Below, in pieces: positions 58,701 through 62,275 of a stretch of DNA of 64,000 bases. The stretch comes from Schistosoma haematobium (Eukaryota > Platyhelminthes > Trematoda > Strigeidida > Schistosomatidae), in the NCBI RefSeq assembly GCF_000699445.3, contig NC_067202.1, positions 11,313,924-11,377,923 of the forward strand, in the 5' to 3' direction. Both the position numbers and the translations under genes were made by a program. Under the pieces are notes generated by a model. That model saw only the letters and a program-made list of their open reading frames with translations, had not been told where the DNA came from and did no database searches. Within the stretch, counting starts at the first letter, position 1, and each line of letters starts with the position of its first letter.

Positions 58701-60008
58701 CTTACATAACTACTGTAATACTGACCTTTCATCAAAATATTTTGTTAGTTTCTTCTTTTTATATATTATGCAACGTAGCAACTGTTTCATTTCCGAATAA
58801 TAACTTTGATTATTATAATCCTCTTTCTTCCGGTTGCTCAATGTTATTTTATAATCAATATGTCATTATATAATTATTACATAAAATAACTAGTCGATGA
58901 GTATTATTTCATTGTTGTAAATCATACATAAATATATTAGCGCACAGCCATGAAAAAATAATTAAATCGAAGTACATTGACGAGTCTAAGGTGGGACGGA
59001 ACGCACATAATGGTTTGCATTGACAACTAAAATTTAAATATATTAAAACTTGTGACAAAAGGCAATTCGTTCAGAATGTACGTATGGCGACAGAAACTGA
59101 CTGATTGCAGTTCTGAACCTCGACAACAATAAGTCACCAACCATTAATAAGTTTTGCATTTATTCCATCGCTACTGGCATCAAATTTGAAATCTTTAGAA
59201 TATAAAGGGAATATTTGACATTTGTTGAGAAAACACACAAATGACTTGACATTGAACCTACGAGTAATAATAATAATCTCTATAACTAGTGTTCCTTCTA
59301 AAAATGAGGATTATAATGATACCTATTTGTTTAAGAGTGAGCCTAGAGGAAAACCTATGGTACAGAAATAAGCCTTTACTCTCTGCAAAGCTGTAGGTCA
59401 CATTGAATCAAACAATGAACATTCAATCATAACAATTCAGATTTTAGTTTCGCTAAATTCACAAATACAAACAACTAATGAGTTTTATCTAAACGAACTA
59501 TCATCTTCTGTGAGATTTTTTCTAAATCACATTGAATCAATCGGAAAGTAAACAGTGTGCGTGTGTGCGTATGGCAAGGCATGTGACAATCGATACCGAA
59601 ATCACCAATAATACTTTGTCTAATTGTCTGACAGTAATTAAAAAAACTGTAAACAGCTCTTCAATAATCGATTCAACTCAGTCGATAAGTGTACAGGTGA
59701 CTTTTATTCGTCTCATGTGAGAATTGATGACACAACCCATATTCGATCTCTAGTTGGTGTGTCACTGGGTAAATAAGAATCAAACCTCCATCGAGTAGTG
59801 CTACCTTGAATTACAGTAGCACTCTACATTAGGTGACGATTACATTTTACGATGAAGATTACCATGAAATTAAATAGATAAGCCACCAAAAACAAAACTT
59901 ACTTTGAATAAATTCAACAATTTGATGCAAAGATGATAATCGAAATTGGAATATTTTGTATCACGCATATCGTACAGTACCACAAGCCCTTTTCTTTGCG
60001 ACTGTTCA
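24627..60008 (-). CDS. PTPN9: PTPN9/MEG2-like Sec14-domain protein tyrosine phosphatase (5' end missing)
   Basis: Eight exons (59903-60008, 55962-56072, 48199-49214, 39862-40004, 32711-32789, 31179-31509, 26543-26843, 24627-24862) join in frame with GT/AG borders into about 773 codons. Order: C-terminal half of a CRAL-TRIO/Sec14 lipid-binding domain (GLVVLYDM, KVIIIEPPFWFRAPF), a Ser/Asn-rich linker of more than 250 residues, then a full PTP domain. That domain has RRNRYLDVPCLD (pTyr loop), YIHANWVDGY, ILAQGPLENTIREFW, KCALYWP, the WPD loop with general acid at 26769-26777, the P-loop HCSAGIGRTG at 26543-26570 (nucleophilic Cys, Arg) and Q-loop QRAGAVQVAKQY. Sec14 plus PTP is known only from the PTPN9 (MEG2) family, a phosphotyrosine phosphatase of secretory vesicles and endosomes whose Sec14 domain binds phosphoinositides. 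All catalytic motifs are intact. The start codon and N-terminal Sec14 half were not found up to 64000. Confidence 0.9.
25115..25606 (+). mobile_element. R500 retroposon, sense copy in the last PTPN9 intron
   Basis: Runs from a GC-rich start (gacggccgagagcgagg) to an A-rich tail (AAATTAATAAAT) at 25596-25606. It is opposite to the gene strand. No convincing target duplication is seen, and the first 20-25 bases of the family are missing. Confidence 0.72.
25622..25874 (+). mobile_element. 253-bp hammerhead-bearing insert with 15-bp direct repeats
   Basis: ATAGAGATTTAGATT is present perfectly at 25607-25621 and 25875-25889. Between lie inverted arms (25688-25721 against 25841-25875) around a Penelope-type hammerhead. 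There is no coding capacity. It could be a Penelope pseudo-LTR fragment or a small non-autonomous ribozyme element. It inserted at the A-tail edge of R500. Confidence 0.6.
25781..25832 (+). ncRNA. Hammerhead ribozyme, Penelope type
   Basis: CTGAAGA at 25788-25794, an eight-pair stem II GTGGCTTA/TAAGTCAC with loop CAC (one G-T pair), GAAA at 25815-25818, a minimal stem III AC/GU and cleavage triplet GUC ending at 25822. Stem I forms about four pairs near the core. The two-pair stem III would work mainly in dimers. Confidence 0.65.
25890..26542. other. PTPN9-like intron with HHR-SINE2 head fragment (about 26000-26065)
   Basis: 'ctacaagaggtcagt' and the following tRNA-like 'atggctcaatg' match the head of HHR-SINE2. 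The rest is unassigned. Confidence 0.4.
26543..26843 (-). CDS. PTPN9: PTPN9-like: catalytic exon (WPD loop and P-loop)
   Basis: Starts after TTTCAG with ESNDNNTLSDNKLTVHHYLYL, then GWPDFDVPADSEEF (general acid Asp) and, after a Ser/Thr-rich insertion (SSSLSSSSSVSPPTTTSTGS), VHCSAGIGRTG with the catalytic Cys and Arg. The donor lies inside the Gly codon of the signature (ACAG/GTAGGT, phase 1). Loop residues appear intact, so activity is expected. Confidence 0.93.
26844..28435. other. PTPN9-like intron without clear features
   Basis: Open frames at 26908-27123, 27278-27526 and 27907-28128 have no recognisable motif and are taken as chance. AT-rich. Confidence 0.4.
28436..28720. repeat. Two HHR-SINE1 copies back to back (- then +)
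   Basis: 28441-28603 is a - strand copy with tRNA-like head (GGTCTGAAAGTTAAG) and a ribozyme reading CTAAGGA (G5 changed). 28617-28715 is a + strand tail with a rearranged core but kept GGACGAAACGG and GTCCAGTGCTTC. Neither should cleave. Confidence 0.65.
28721..30525. other. PTPN9-like intron without clear features
   Basis: No repeat family or coding motif recognised; the short frame at 29302-29496 has no recognisable domain. Confidence 0.4.
30530..30660 (-). repeat. HHR-SINE1 fragment, core deletion
   Basis: On the - strand GCGCACTG is followed by CCAGAGTCCC, so most of CUGANGA is deleted. Stem II GTCC/GGAC and GAAACGG remain. It lies in sense orientation in the PTPN9-like intron but should be inactive. 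Confidence 0.65.
31179..31509 (-). CDS. PTPN9: PTPN9-like: PTP domain, KCxxYWP exon
   Basis: Codes VVEGQRPKCALYWPT, then an atypical Ser/Pro/Lys-rich stretch (RNSSPSLSKDQSIPRSS), then GEFQVTNCGESIEAGGLYKRSVLEVTC, matching the PTP strands before the WPD loop. The acceptor is TTATTTAG/A; the donor AAG/GTAAAT (phase 0). Confidence 0.87.
31832..32010. repeat. HHR-SINE1 - strand copy with core deletion, followed by a + strand tail
   Basis: 31836-31935 (-) goes from GCGCACTGCC directly to TAGGACGAAACAGCCGTCC: the core and one side of stem II are deleted. 31936-32010 is an oppositely oriented tail ('ctatggtggtcca', 'atctccacaaa'). Confidence 0.65.
32011..32710. other. PTPN9-like intron without clear features
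   Basis: No recognisable repeat or coding signal. 32250-32285 contains CTGATGAGTGGAAAG but not the other parts of a hammerhead. Confidence 0.35.
32711..32789 (-). CDS. PTPN9: PTPN9-like: PTP motif exon PLENTIREFWMTVWE
   Basis: A 79-base exon coding PLENTIREFWMTVWEHKVITIIMLT. It completes the conserved PTP sequence Q-G-P-L-x-x-T-x-x-x-F-W-x-M/T-V-W-E. The acceptor AATCAAG is pyrimidine-poor; the donor is AA/GTTAGT. Too short to appear as an open frame, but it bridges the flanking exons in phase. Confidence 0.88.
33005..33190 (+). repeat. tRNA-like SINE remnant
   Basis: 33030-33062 carries GCAGTGAGCTGATAA and a B-box-like GGGTTCAAACCTC about 55 bases after a head start. It resembles a third SINE head. 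No ribozyme follows. Confidence 0.45.
33395..33545 (-). repeat. HHR-SINE2 leader and head fragment
   Basis: The reverse complement shows the family leader (ATCGAATTCGATGAGCACTAA-like, AGACAAATATGTCACTGG) and ACTGGGTGACACGA of the head. The ribozyme part is absent. Confidence 0.5.
33546..34925. other. PTPN9-like intron without clear features
   Basis: No coding or repeat signature recognised. Confidence 0.4.
34930..35185 (+). repeat. HHR-SINE2, full length, decayed hammerhead
   Basis: Leader (ATATGACACTGGT), head with 'tagttcaatggttatgtctctgactgg' order and B-box-like GATTCGAATCCAAC, then a ribozyme reading TTGGTAA with stem II GTGTC/GGCAC and GAAAA. Inactive by core changes. Confidence 0.6.
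35250..35722 (-). mobile_element. R500 retroposon, likely 7-bp target duplication
   Basis: The A-rich tail AAAATAAATAAATAATTAA lies at the low end and the GC-rich start at the high end. TGTTATC occurs at 35243-35249 and 35723-35729. An internal deletion removes the 'gggttttccaactcccctagg' block present in other copies. Sense orientation in the PTPN9-like intron. Confidence 0.75.
35730..36465. other. PTPN9-like intron without clear features
   Basis: AT-rich; a short run of AAT at 36070-36085. Nothing recognised. Confidence 0.4.
36468..36580 (-). repeat. tRNA-like SINE head
   Basis: The reverse complement has TAGCTTAGCGATTAAG (A-box-like) and GAGTTCAAACTTC (B-box-like) at typical spacing. No acceptor stem can be closed well, so it is not a working tRNA gene. 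Confidence 0.5.
36581..39480. other. PTPN9-like intron, few features
   Basis: 37890-37925 keeps 'cttaggacgaaatgac', perhaps a very old ribozyme trace. A CA run of about 14 bases lies at 39008-39022. No coding signal. Confidence 0.35.
39483..39600 (-). repeat. Sm-alpha-like SINE, tRNA head (truncated)
   Basis: On the - strand: GGACTCAGTAGCTGAGTGTT (A-box region), a decayed anticodon region and ACTGGGTTCGAGTCCCAGAG (a very good B-box). It stops near the 'gtggacatcaac' block, so the ribozyme part is missing. Confidence 0.75.
39650..39800 (+). repeat. Sm-alpha-like SINE, 3' part with degenerate hammerhead (39725-39775)
   Basis: B-box region CACTGGGTTCGAGTCCCAGGG, 'catcaactctgagatacagg', then CCAG-CCGACGA-GTCCCAAATAGGAC-GAAAC-GC and CTGGATTCCACTGCTAGCC. 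This is the Sm-alpha ribozyme order. U4 is changed to C and stem III is weak (ACGCACATT), so cleavage is doubtful. It faces the preceding - strand head. Confidence 0.75.
39862..40004 (-). CDS. PTPN9: PTPN9-like: start of the PTP domain
   Basis: Codes AQASNKRRNRYLDVPCLDSTAVELSDNTYIHANWVDGY...AYILAQG: the KNRY-type phosphotyrosine-recognition loop and the N-x-A-x-x-x-D-G-Y motif of classical PTPs. The acceptor is TATATAG; the donor is G/GTAAAT in phase 1. Confidence 0.9.
40005..42960. other. PTPN9-like intron, low-complexity run at 42190-42260
   Basis: 42190-42260 is a mixed (ACA)(CTA)(AAT) trinucleotide run. The rest is AT-rich and unassigned; the open frame at 42072-42290 is translated from this run. 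Confidence 0.45.
42965..43905 (-). mobile_element. R500 retroposon interrupted by a solo LTR
   Basis: The two parts 42965-43004 (A-rich tail and 3' end) and 43436-43905 read as one R500 copy when the 427-bp insert and one GCAT are removed. The 5' end is shortened. Confidence 0.8.
43005..43431. mobile_element. Solo LTR, 427 bp, with 4-bp target duplication
   Basis: Ends are the inverted pair TGTGG...CCACA, with LTR-typical TG and CA termini, flanked by GCAT at 43001-43004 and 43432-43435. There is no internal coding sequence. Comparison with intact R500 copies ('ggcaccaagtagatatgcgcc') shows the empty site exactly. It probably arose by recombination between two LTRs; orientation is unknown. 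Confidence 0.8.
43906..44550. other. PTPN9-like intron without clear features
   Basis: AT-rich; nothing recognised. Confidence 0.4.
44555..46052 (+). pseudogene. Decayed RTE-like non-LTR retrotransposon (reverse transcriptase to C-terminus)
   Basis: Across frames with several stops and shifts one reads INSGKAAGHDNISSEALK, RSYTDRFVTPRITVEQSIEW, INFIDYEVFDSVD (decayed RT site A), VRSGVRQGCILSSFFF (RT motif), LLYGAETWRT and RRWKWIGHT, then KGRPRNRLYRE and VRWRMLVSDLYSSM. This is the usual order of RTE-clade RT and C-terminal region. The 5' endonuclease part is missing. The FADD-type catalytic box is not recognisable (DLDFPDGLAF at 45283-45312 is its remnant). Non-functional; antisense to the PTPN9-like gene. 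Confidence 0.82.
46053..47080. other. PTPN9-like intron without clear features
   Basis: AT-rich; nothing recognised on either strand. Confidence 0.4.
47085..47850 (+). repeat. Degenerate telomere-like GTTAGG minisatellite, split by R500
   Basis: 47085-47158 and 47636-47850 are loose repeats such as 'gggttagga', 'gggttagtat' and 'tagggtaagg'. TTAGGG is the schistosome telomere unit; here it is spaced and mutated. Confidence 0.55.
47159..47635 (-). mobile_element. R500 retroposon, 11-bp target duplication
   Basis: GGGTTAGGAAC flanks it at 47148-47158 and 47636-47646, although part of this match may come from the repeated target itself. The tail on its own strand is (TAA)n. Confidence 0.75.
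48199..49214 (-). CDS. PTPN9: PTPN9-like: end of Sec14 domain and long Ser/Asn-rich linker
   Basis: A single 1016-base exon. It opens with the last Sec14 segment (IYSVGYDELNVHLPNSTLKR, then the GQLTLNQHFDWLLNCF region) and moves into a linker rich in Ser, Asn, Thr, Ile and Asp with runs such as SSSSSAITTISRSS. It ends GLTLEFDALFKDSP...ACTRF with a phase-2 donor (GC/GTAAGT). The linker is several times longer than in vertebrate PTPN9 and is probably disordered, with many possible phosphorylation sites. Confidence 0.87.
49340..49500 (-). repeat. HHR-SINE1, sense copy in the PTPN9-like intron
   Basis: CTGAAGA, stem II GTCC/GGAC and GAAA are intact, and the cleavage triplet reads AUC. Stem III ACGG/CCAU has one mismatch and stem I GCATTG/AAGTGC is weakened. 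The head is partly deleted. Residual activity is possible but doubtful. Confidence 0.68.
49525..49765 (+). repeat. HHR-SINE1, near full length, partly conserved hammerhead
   Basis: Leader, tRNA-like head (CCCAGTGGTATGGAGGTTAAGCG; B-box decayed), then ribozyme CTGAGGA, stem II GTCC/TGAC (one mismatch), GAAA, ATGG/CCGT stem III and GUC. Stem I GCACAATG/TAGTGC is imperfect. It lies 25 bases from the - strand copy, as an inverted pair. Confidence 0.68.
49766..51155. other. PTPN9-like intron without clear features
   Basis: 49800-49890 has a faint tRNA-like look; nothing else recognised. Confidence 0.35.
51160..51420 (-). repeat. HHR-SINE1, full length, with inverted tail (fold-back)
   Basis: The - strand copy runs from 51355 (head GGATGCCGGCTCAGTGGTCTAGTGGTTACG) through B-box GGGTTCGAATCTC and hammerhead to the tail at 51160. 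It is followed at once by a + strand tail (51352-51405), giving a palindrome of about 240 bp. It lies in sense orientation to the PTPN9-like gene. Confidence 0.8.
51209..51256 (-). ncRNA. Hammerhead ribozyme, HHR-SINE1 type, core fully intact, sense in PTPN9 intron
   Basis: On the - strand: stem I GCACTG/CAGTGC perfect, CTGAGGA, stem II GTCC/GGAC with loop TACAAT, GAAA, stem III ACGG/CCGT and triplet GUC with cleavage before CAGTGC. All required core bases are present. It is the best candidate for self-cleavage on the gene's own transcript. Confidence 0.8.
51430..51503. repeat. (TA)n microsatellite
   Basis: About 70 bases of uninterrupted TA between two HHR-SINE1 copies in opposite orientation. 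Confidence 0.9.
51504..51715 (+). repeat. LTR-like 5' end, related to 18591
   Basis: Begins TGTTACAACG and shares 'gcgaattattgatcggacc' and the following block with the repeat at 18591-18700, then diverges after about 110 bases. Confidence 0.5.
51716..51915 (+). repeat. HHR-SINE1, full head and tail
   Basis: Head AGTGGTCTAGTGGTTAAGTG, B-box GGGTTCGAATCTCGC, a G-run, then the hammerhead and the tail 'tagtctagcttcaactgact'. It is among the best preserved copies in the window and antisense to the gene. Confidence 0.82.
51805..51854 (+). ncRNA. Hammerhead ribozyme, HHR-SINE1 type, core intact with compensated stem I
   Basis: Stem I GCGCATTG/CAATGCGC gives eight perfect pairs; the C-to-T change against the 51209 copy is matched by G-to-A on the other side. 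CTGAGGA, stem II GTCC/GGAC, GAAA, stem III ACGG/TCGT (one G-T pair) and GUC ending at 51846 are present. Confidence 0.8.
51916..52725. other. PTPN9-like intron without clear features
   Basis: Opens with an HHR-SINE1 tail remnant; otherwise AT-rich. Open frames at 52080-52465 look like chance. Confidence 0.35.
52729..52786. repeat. (AAT)n microsatellite
   Basis: About 18 units with one interruption (AGT near 52745). Confidence 0.85.
52998..53051. repeat. (TA)n microsatellite
   Basis: Uninterrupted TA tract of about 50 bases. The Tyr-Ile runs in overlapping frames come from it. Confidence 0.9.
53052..53370 (+). other. Unassigned open segment after the (TA)n tract
   Basis: The + frame stays open over 53100-53434 (VAVHSRVNGSVGKGIYGIGERFPHLVVGGEIYIPREFNSWFN...), with no family I recognise. 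It could be retroelement-derived or chance. No splice sites or start are supported. Confidence 0.25.
53385..53770. mobile_element. Small non-LTR retrotransposon pieces in both orientations
   Basis: 53390-53445 matches 55655-55705, whose coding strand is -. 53630-53770 on the + strand reads IHRLKW..HVLRMPDNCLYRC, the LGHVLRMP-type C-terminal motif. The orientations differ, so the pieces were rearranged. Confidence 0.5.
53771..54795. other. PTPN9-like intron without clear features
   Basis: AT-rich; nothing recognised. Confidence 0.4.
54797..54888. repeat. Palindromic (AAT)n(ATT)n tract
   Basis: About 14 AAT units run straight into about 15 ATT units, giving a perfect inverted repeat of more than 40 bases per arm with no spacer. 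Confidence 0.92.
55035..55708 (-). mobile_element. Non-LTR retrotransposon 3' end (C-terminus and 3' UTR)
   Basis: The - strand codes RVDDIRRLLVFDHRCLRNIARISWDHRVSNAVVRKRVLGKGGKS...GVGWKKARGGQ, then SHVGRCRLPGWGPRD and QWRRCIHSL, then a 3' UTR down to about 55035. (TA)n tracts abut both ends (55021-55035 and 55709-55765). The RT is missing. Sense to the PTPN9-like gene. Confidence 0.75.
55709..55766. repeat. (TA)n microsatellite
   Basis: Uninterrupted TA tract separating the non-LTR fragment from an HHR-SINE1 tail. Confidence 0.9.
55768..55905 (+). repeat. HHR-SINE1, 3' half with intact hammerhead
   Basis: Starts just before the ribozyme and continues into the tail ('ggtggtctagctt'). The tRNA head is missing. 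It is antisense to the gene and about 60 bases from the Sec14 exon 55962-56072. Confidence 0.78.
55782..55827 (+). ncRNA. Hammerhead ribozyme, HHR-SINE1 type, intact with compensated stem III
   Basis: Stem I GCACTG/CAGTGC perfect, CTGAGGA, five-pair stem II GTCCC/GGGAC with loop ATACA, GAAA, stem III ATGG/CCAT (both sides changed against ACGG/CCGT) and triplet AUC ending at 55821. Confidence 0.8.
55962..56072 (-). CDS. PTPN9: PTPN9-like: Sec14 domain exon, lipid-pocket strand
   Basis: 37 codons starting GVYPARLRKV and including the Sec14 signature-like IIIEPPFWFRAPFNVL. The acceptor is TACATAG, the donor CGG/GTAAGT, both in phase 0. It continues the preceding exon in the usual CRAL-TRIO order. 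Confidence 0.87.
56440..56645 (-). mobile_element. Decayed non-LTR retrotransposon C-terminal fragment
   Basis: The reverse complement aligns with the 55320-55520 fragment (VDGLKKAIDGQNKTYYQSIKSLTIVLG against GVGWKKARGGQIKT..KSMKSLTSGL). Older and more mutated. Confidence 0.5.
56646..57610. other. PTPN9-like intron without clear features
   Basis: Nothing recognised on either strand. Confidence 0.4.
57615..58093 (-). mobile_element. R500 retroposon, fused to a Penelope-like fragment
   Basis: Almost identical to the inverted copy 60812-61333 over its length. The GC-rich start (about 45 bases) is replaced by Penelope sequence at about 58090. Tail on its own strand: AAATAAATACATAG-like. Confidence 0.8.
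58091..58960 (+). mobile_element. Penelope-like element 3' end with GIY-YIG endonuclease domain, copy 2
   Basis: 58091-58588 is open and codes LLKLQFPNDSTEEIVTQWLK...[43 protein letters not shown]...SILAHLVDIGHQVGLNKAFMV...LLSLPCLPV-stop: the end of the RT region and the GIY-YIG-type domain of Penelope-like elements. The 3' UTR to about 58960 matches copy 1 (7300-7640). 5'-truncated; the YIG motif reads FIG. Confidence 0.82.
58968..59022 (+). repeat. Degenerate hammerhead next to the Penelope 3' end
   Basis: GTACATTGACGAGTCTAAGGTGGGAC-GGAAC-GCACATAATGG follows the Sm-alpha order, but C3 is lost and GAAA reads GGAA. Inactive. Confidence 0.5.
59023..59902. other. PTPN9-like intron without clear features
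   Basis: Nothing recognised apart from the donor of the Sec14 exon at its upper end. Confidence 0.4.
59903..60008 (-). CDS. PTPN9: PTPN9-like: Sec14 domain exon (first exon seen in the window)
   Basis: Codes one base plus 35 codons with RKGLVVLYDM and NFDYHLCIKLLNLFK, a central Sec14 beta strand and following helix. The acceptor is AAATATAG, the donor AAA/GTAAGT (phase 0). It enters with two bases borrowed from an upstream exon, so at least one more coding exon lies upstream. Confidence 0.82.
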
Positions 60009-60616
60009 CTATATTTAAGTAAATATTTGTTATTTTATTTCGGGATTTAAAAGAAAGAAAAAAATAGCGCACGTGTAAACAGTTTGCAAAAAATGTTATA
60101 TTACTTAGACAACAAGTTAATTTCAGAAATCATAGGACAGTAATAGGCTGAATTGTATGTGCTTTAGGACTCTAACCAAAGAATCGTAACCGATAGATGT
60201 TAGTCCTATACAGGTATCTTTCACATCACGGAATCACGCAGAAGACTAACCACCTGGTTGCTTTTCTCTTAGATTCAGAACTTCAAGATTAAATACATGG
60301 TGTTGGTGTCAAATGTGAGAAATCATTCGCATGGCGATAATCAAACACGAAGTCGCTGAAGATCAATGGTTCAGAAGGCCCAGGTTTTACAGACATGAAT
60401 CAGAACTACTTTCATGGACGCTTTGTATGCCCGATACATTAAAGTCATACCAACAACAGTATAGAGCTAAAGATGACCCATATTGATATGAGTCACTATG
60501 GTTTCCCTGTATATAGAATAACCCGGTGACCCACACCAACACATTATTTATCTTTCATTTATAAAGTATAAACTTCTCTACTCGGTCCCAAACTACAGTT
60601 AATAATAATTATTATT

Positions 60617-60811
60617 AGCAGTATTAGTATTTTTGCAAAAACGGTTACATATTCGGGTTTCCGGTTGCCCCACGGTAAAGTGTATTTACGAAAAATTGAG
60701 TATCTGCTTATACAATGCAGAAAATGGGAAACCGAATAGAGTGAACGTCTACCACACAACAACACATCGACGTTAGTAATCCAGGCACTAACATGAGGTA
60801 AAGAAGAAGAG
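60617..60811 (-). repeat. Inverted duplication, left arm
   Basis: The reverse complement matches 62085-62270, including 'cctggattactaacgtcgat' and 'ataagcagatactcaatttt'. The arm ends at the R500 insertion point. No coding identity is recognised. Confidence 0.7.
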
Positions 60812-61333
60812 GCCCCCCAATGCCCTCGTACGGCCGAGAGTGGGGAGAGTCAGCTCTCCCCCTCGAAATGCTTTCACATGGCCACGCGTATATAGCCTCT
60901 GCCAGGGAACTCCTACTCATTGCCTTCTTGTGGCGGGGATGTTGTTTACCAAATTGAGAGGACGAAAAGAGAATTTCCAGCGCTCTAACCGGGTTGGTGA
61001 ACATGGAGGGTCCACCTAGGGGAGTTGGAAAACCCTGATTCCAAACCAATGGTGCACATGGGCTCCAGGATCCTGAAGGAACAAATGGTGTATGAACCGA
61101 TCGTTGGTCACCGGCTACCATGGGACTGCATCTCCTTACGTTTCCTCGCTGCCTTATGGATCAGACCTTCAGGGCGGAGGCGCCGGGTGTGGCCCCCTAA
61201 GAAAACCACCTGCTTCGTTCTGGGCATCCGGGCAGTATTTCAGCTCTCACACAAGTCGAATGATTTATGTGTCTCATTTCTATCTGGTCCCTCATTGTAC
61301 CAATATCTATGTGTTAAGTTAAATAAAAATAAA
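60812..61333 (+). mobile_element. R500 retroposon, complete, 13-bp target duplication
   Basis: Best-defined copy: 522 bp from GCCCCCCAATGCCC to the A-rich tail TTAAATAAAAATAAA, flanked by TAAAGAAGAAGAG at 60799-60811 and 61334-61346. The paralogous arm at 62085-62110 shows the empty site. A frame at 61025-61336 stays open on its own strand (NPDSKPMVHMGSRILKEQM...) with no recognised domain. Confidence 0.85.
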
Positions 61334-61346
61334 TAAAGAAGAAGAG

Positions 61347-62084
61347 ATTTCCAGAATAGCTTTATATTCCAAACGGAAGTGAAAAGTTAAAATTCAACGT
61401 TTCTTAGTAAACGTTTCGTCGATTTCTACCATACATTCTACAACTTTAAACGAGTAATTTAAGTTTTTCATGCTGATAACACATATTTCCTTGTAATACC
61501 CGTATCACTGGACTGTCAAAGCTGCAGTAACATTAGCAAGAATAGTAGCCAAAGTCACTGGTCCTTTCACTATCCAGTCTATGAAAATACATATGACATG
61601 TCTCGAGAACGAGGAAATGTCCTCATTTTTAATGATTTCCTTCCTCAACATATATGAACCGAAATGCTACGTTATTGCAATGCTCTAAACATGGTTGAAG
61701 GAGTCATTTCGACTCCACAATTACAAATAGTGGAGCTTCTCAACAATCCCATTTGTTGCAGATGCTAAATCAAAACATCTTTGAAATGCCCAGTAAACCG
61801 ATTGTAGGTGTTCGTTATGGATTCGAATATGGGTCGTGATTTTCAAATCCCAAAATCGATTCTGATTAGCTCTCCAACCTGTTATGGTCTCGTTGTTTTT
61901 TCTCTAGGGAATAACTTCAATCAAACACTTTTCCTATTTACATTTCCGCAGAAGCCCTTGCTGCTATCAGATTAGTTGTTGTTCTTAGTTAGCTACGTTA
62001 TGTGTTCCCAAGTTGTCGCACGTTACTGTATAAACAAAGTTATTTAATTTCAATTGTTGACTTCCGTTCAGATGATAAAGAAAT
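61347..62084. other. Unassigned DNA, probably 5' intron of the PTPN9-like gene
   Basis: Nothing recognised. Confidence 0.35.
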
Positions 62085-62275
62085 TCTGAAAATCTCTTCT
62101 TTACCTCATGTTGGTGCCTGGATTACTAACGTCGATGTGTTGTTGTGTGGTAGACGTTCACTCTATTCGGTTTCCCATTCTCTGCATTGTATAAGCAGAT
62201 ACTCAATTTTTCGTAAATACACTTTACCGTGGGGCAAAAATACTAATACTACTAGCGGAAAATATGTAACTCAGT
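62085..62275 (+). repeat. Inverted duplication, right arm (empty site for R500)
   Basis: Matches the left arm 60617-60811 in inverted orientation and continues a few bases across the point where R500 sits in the other arm. Confidence 0.7.

Noticed and set aside
61405..61440. GACGAAACG on the - strand as a ribozyme
   Set aside because: No CUGANGA and no stem II partner upstream.
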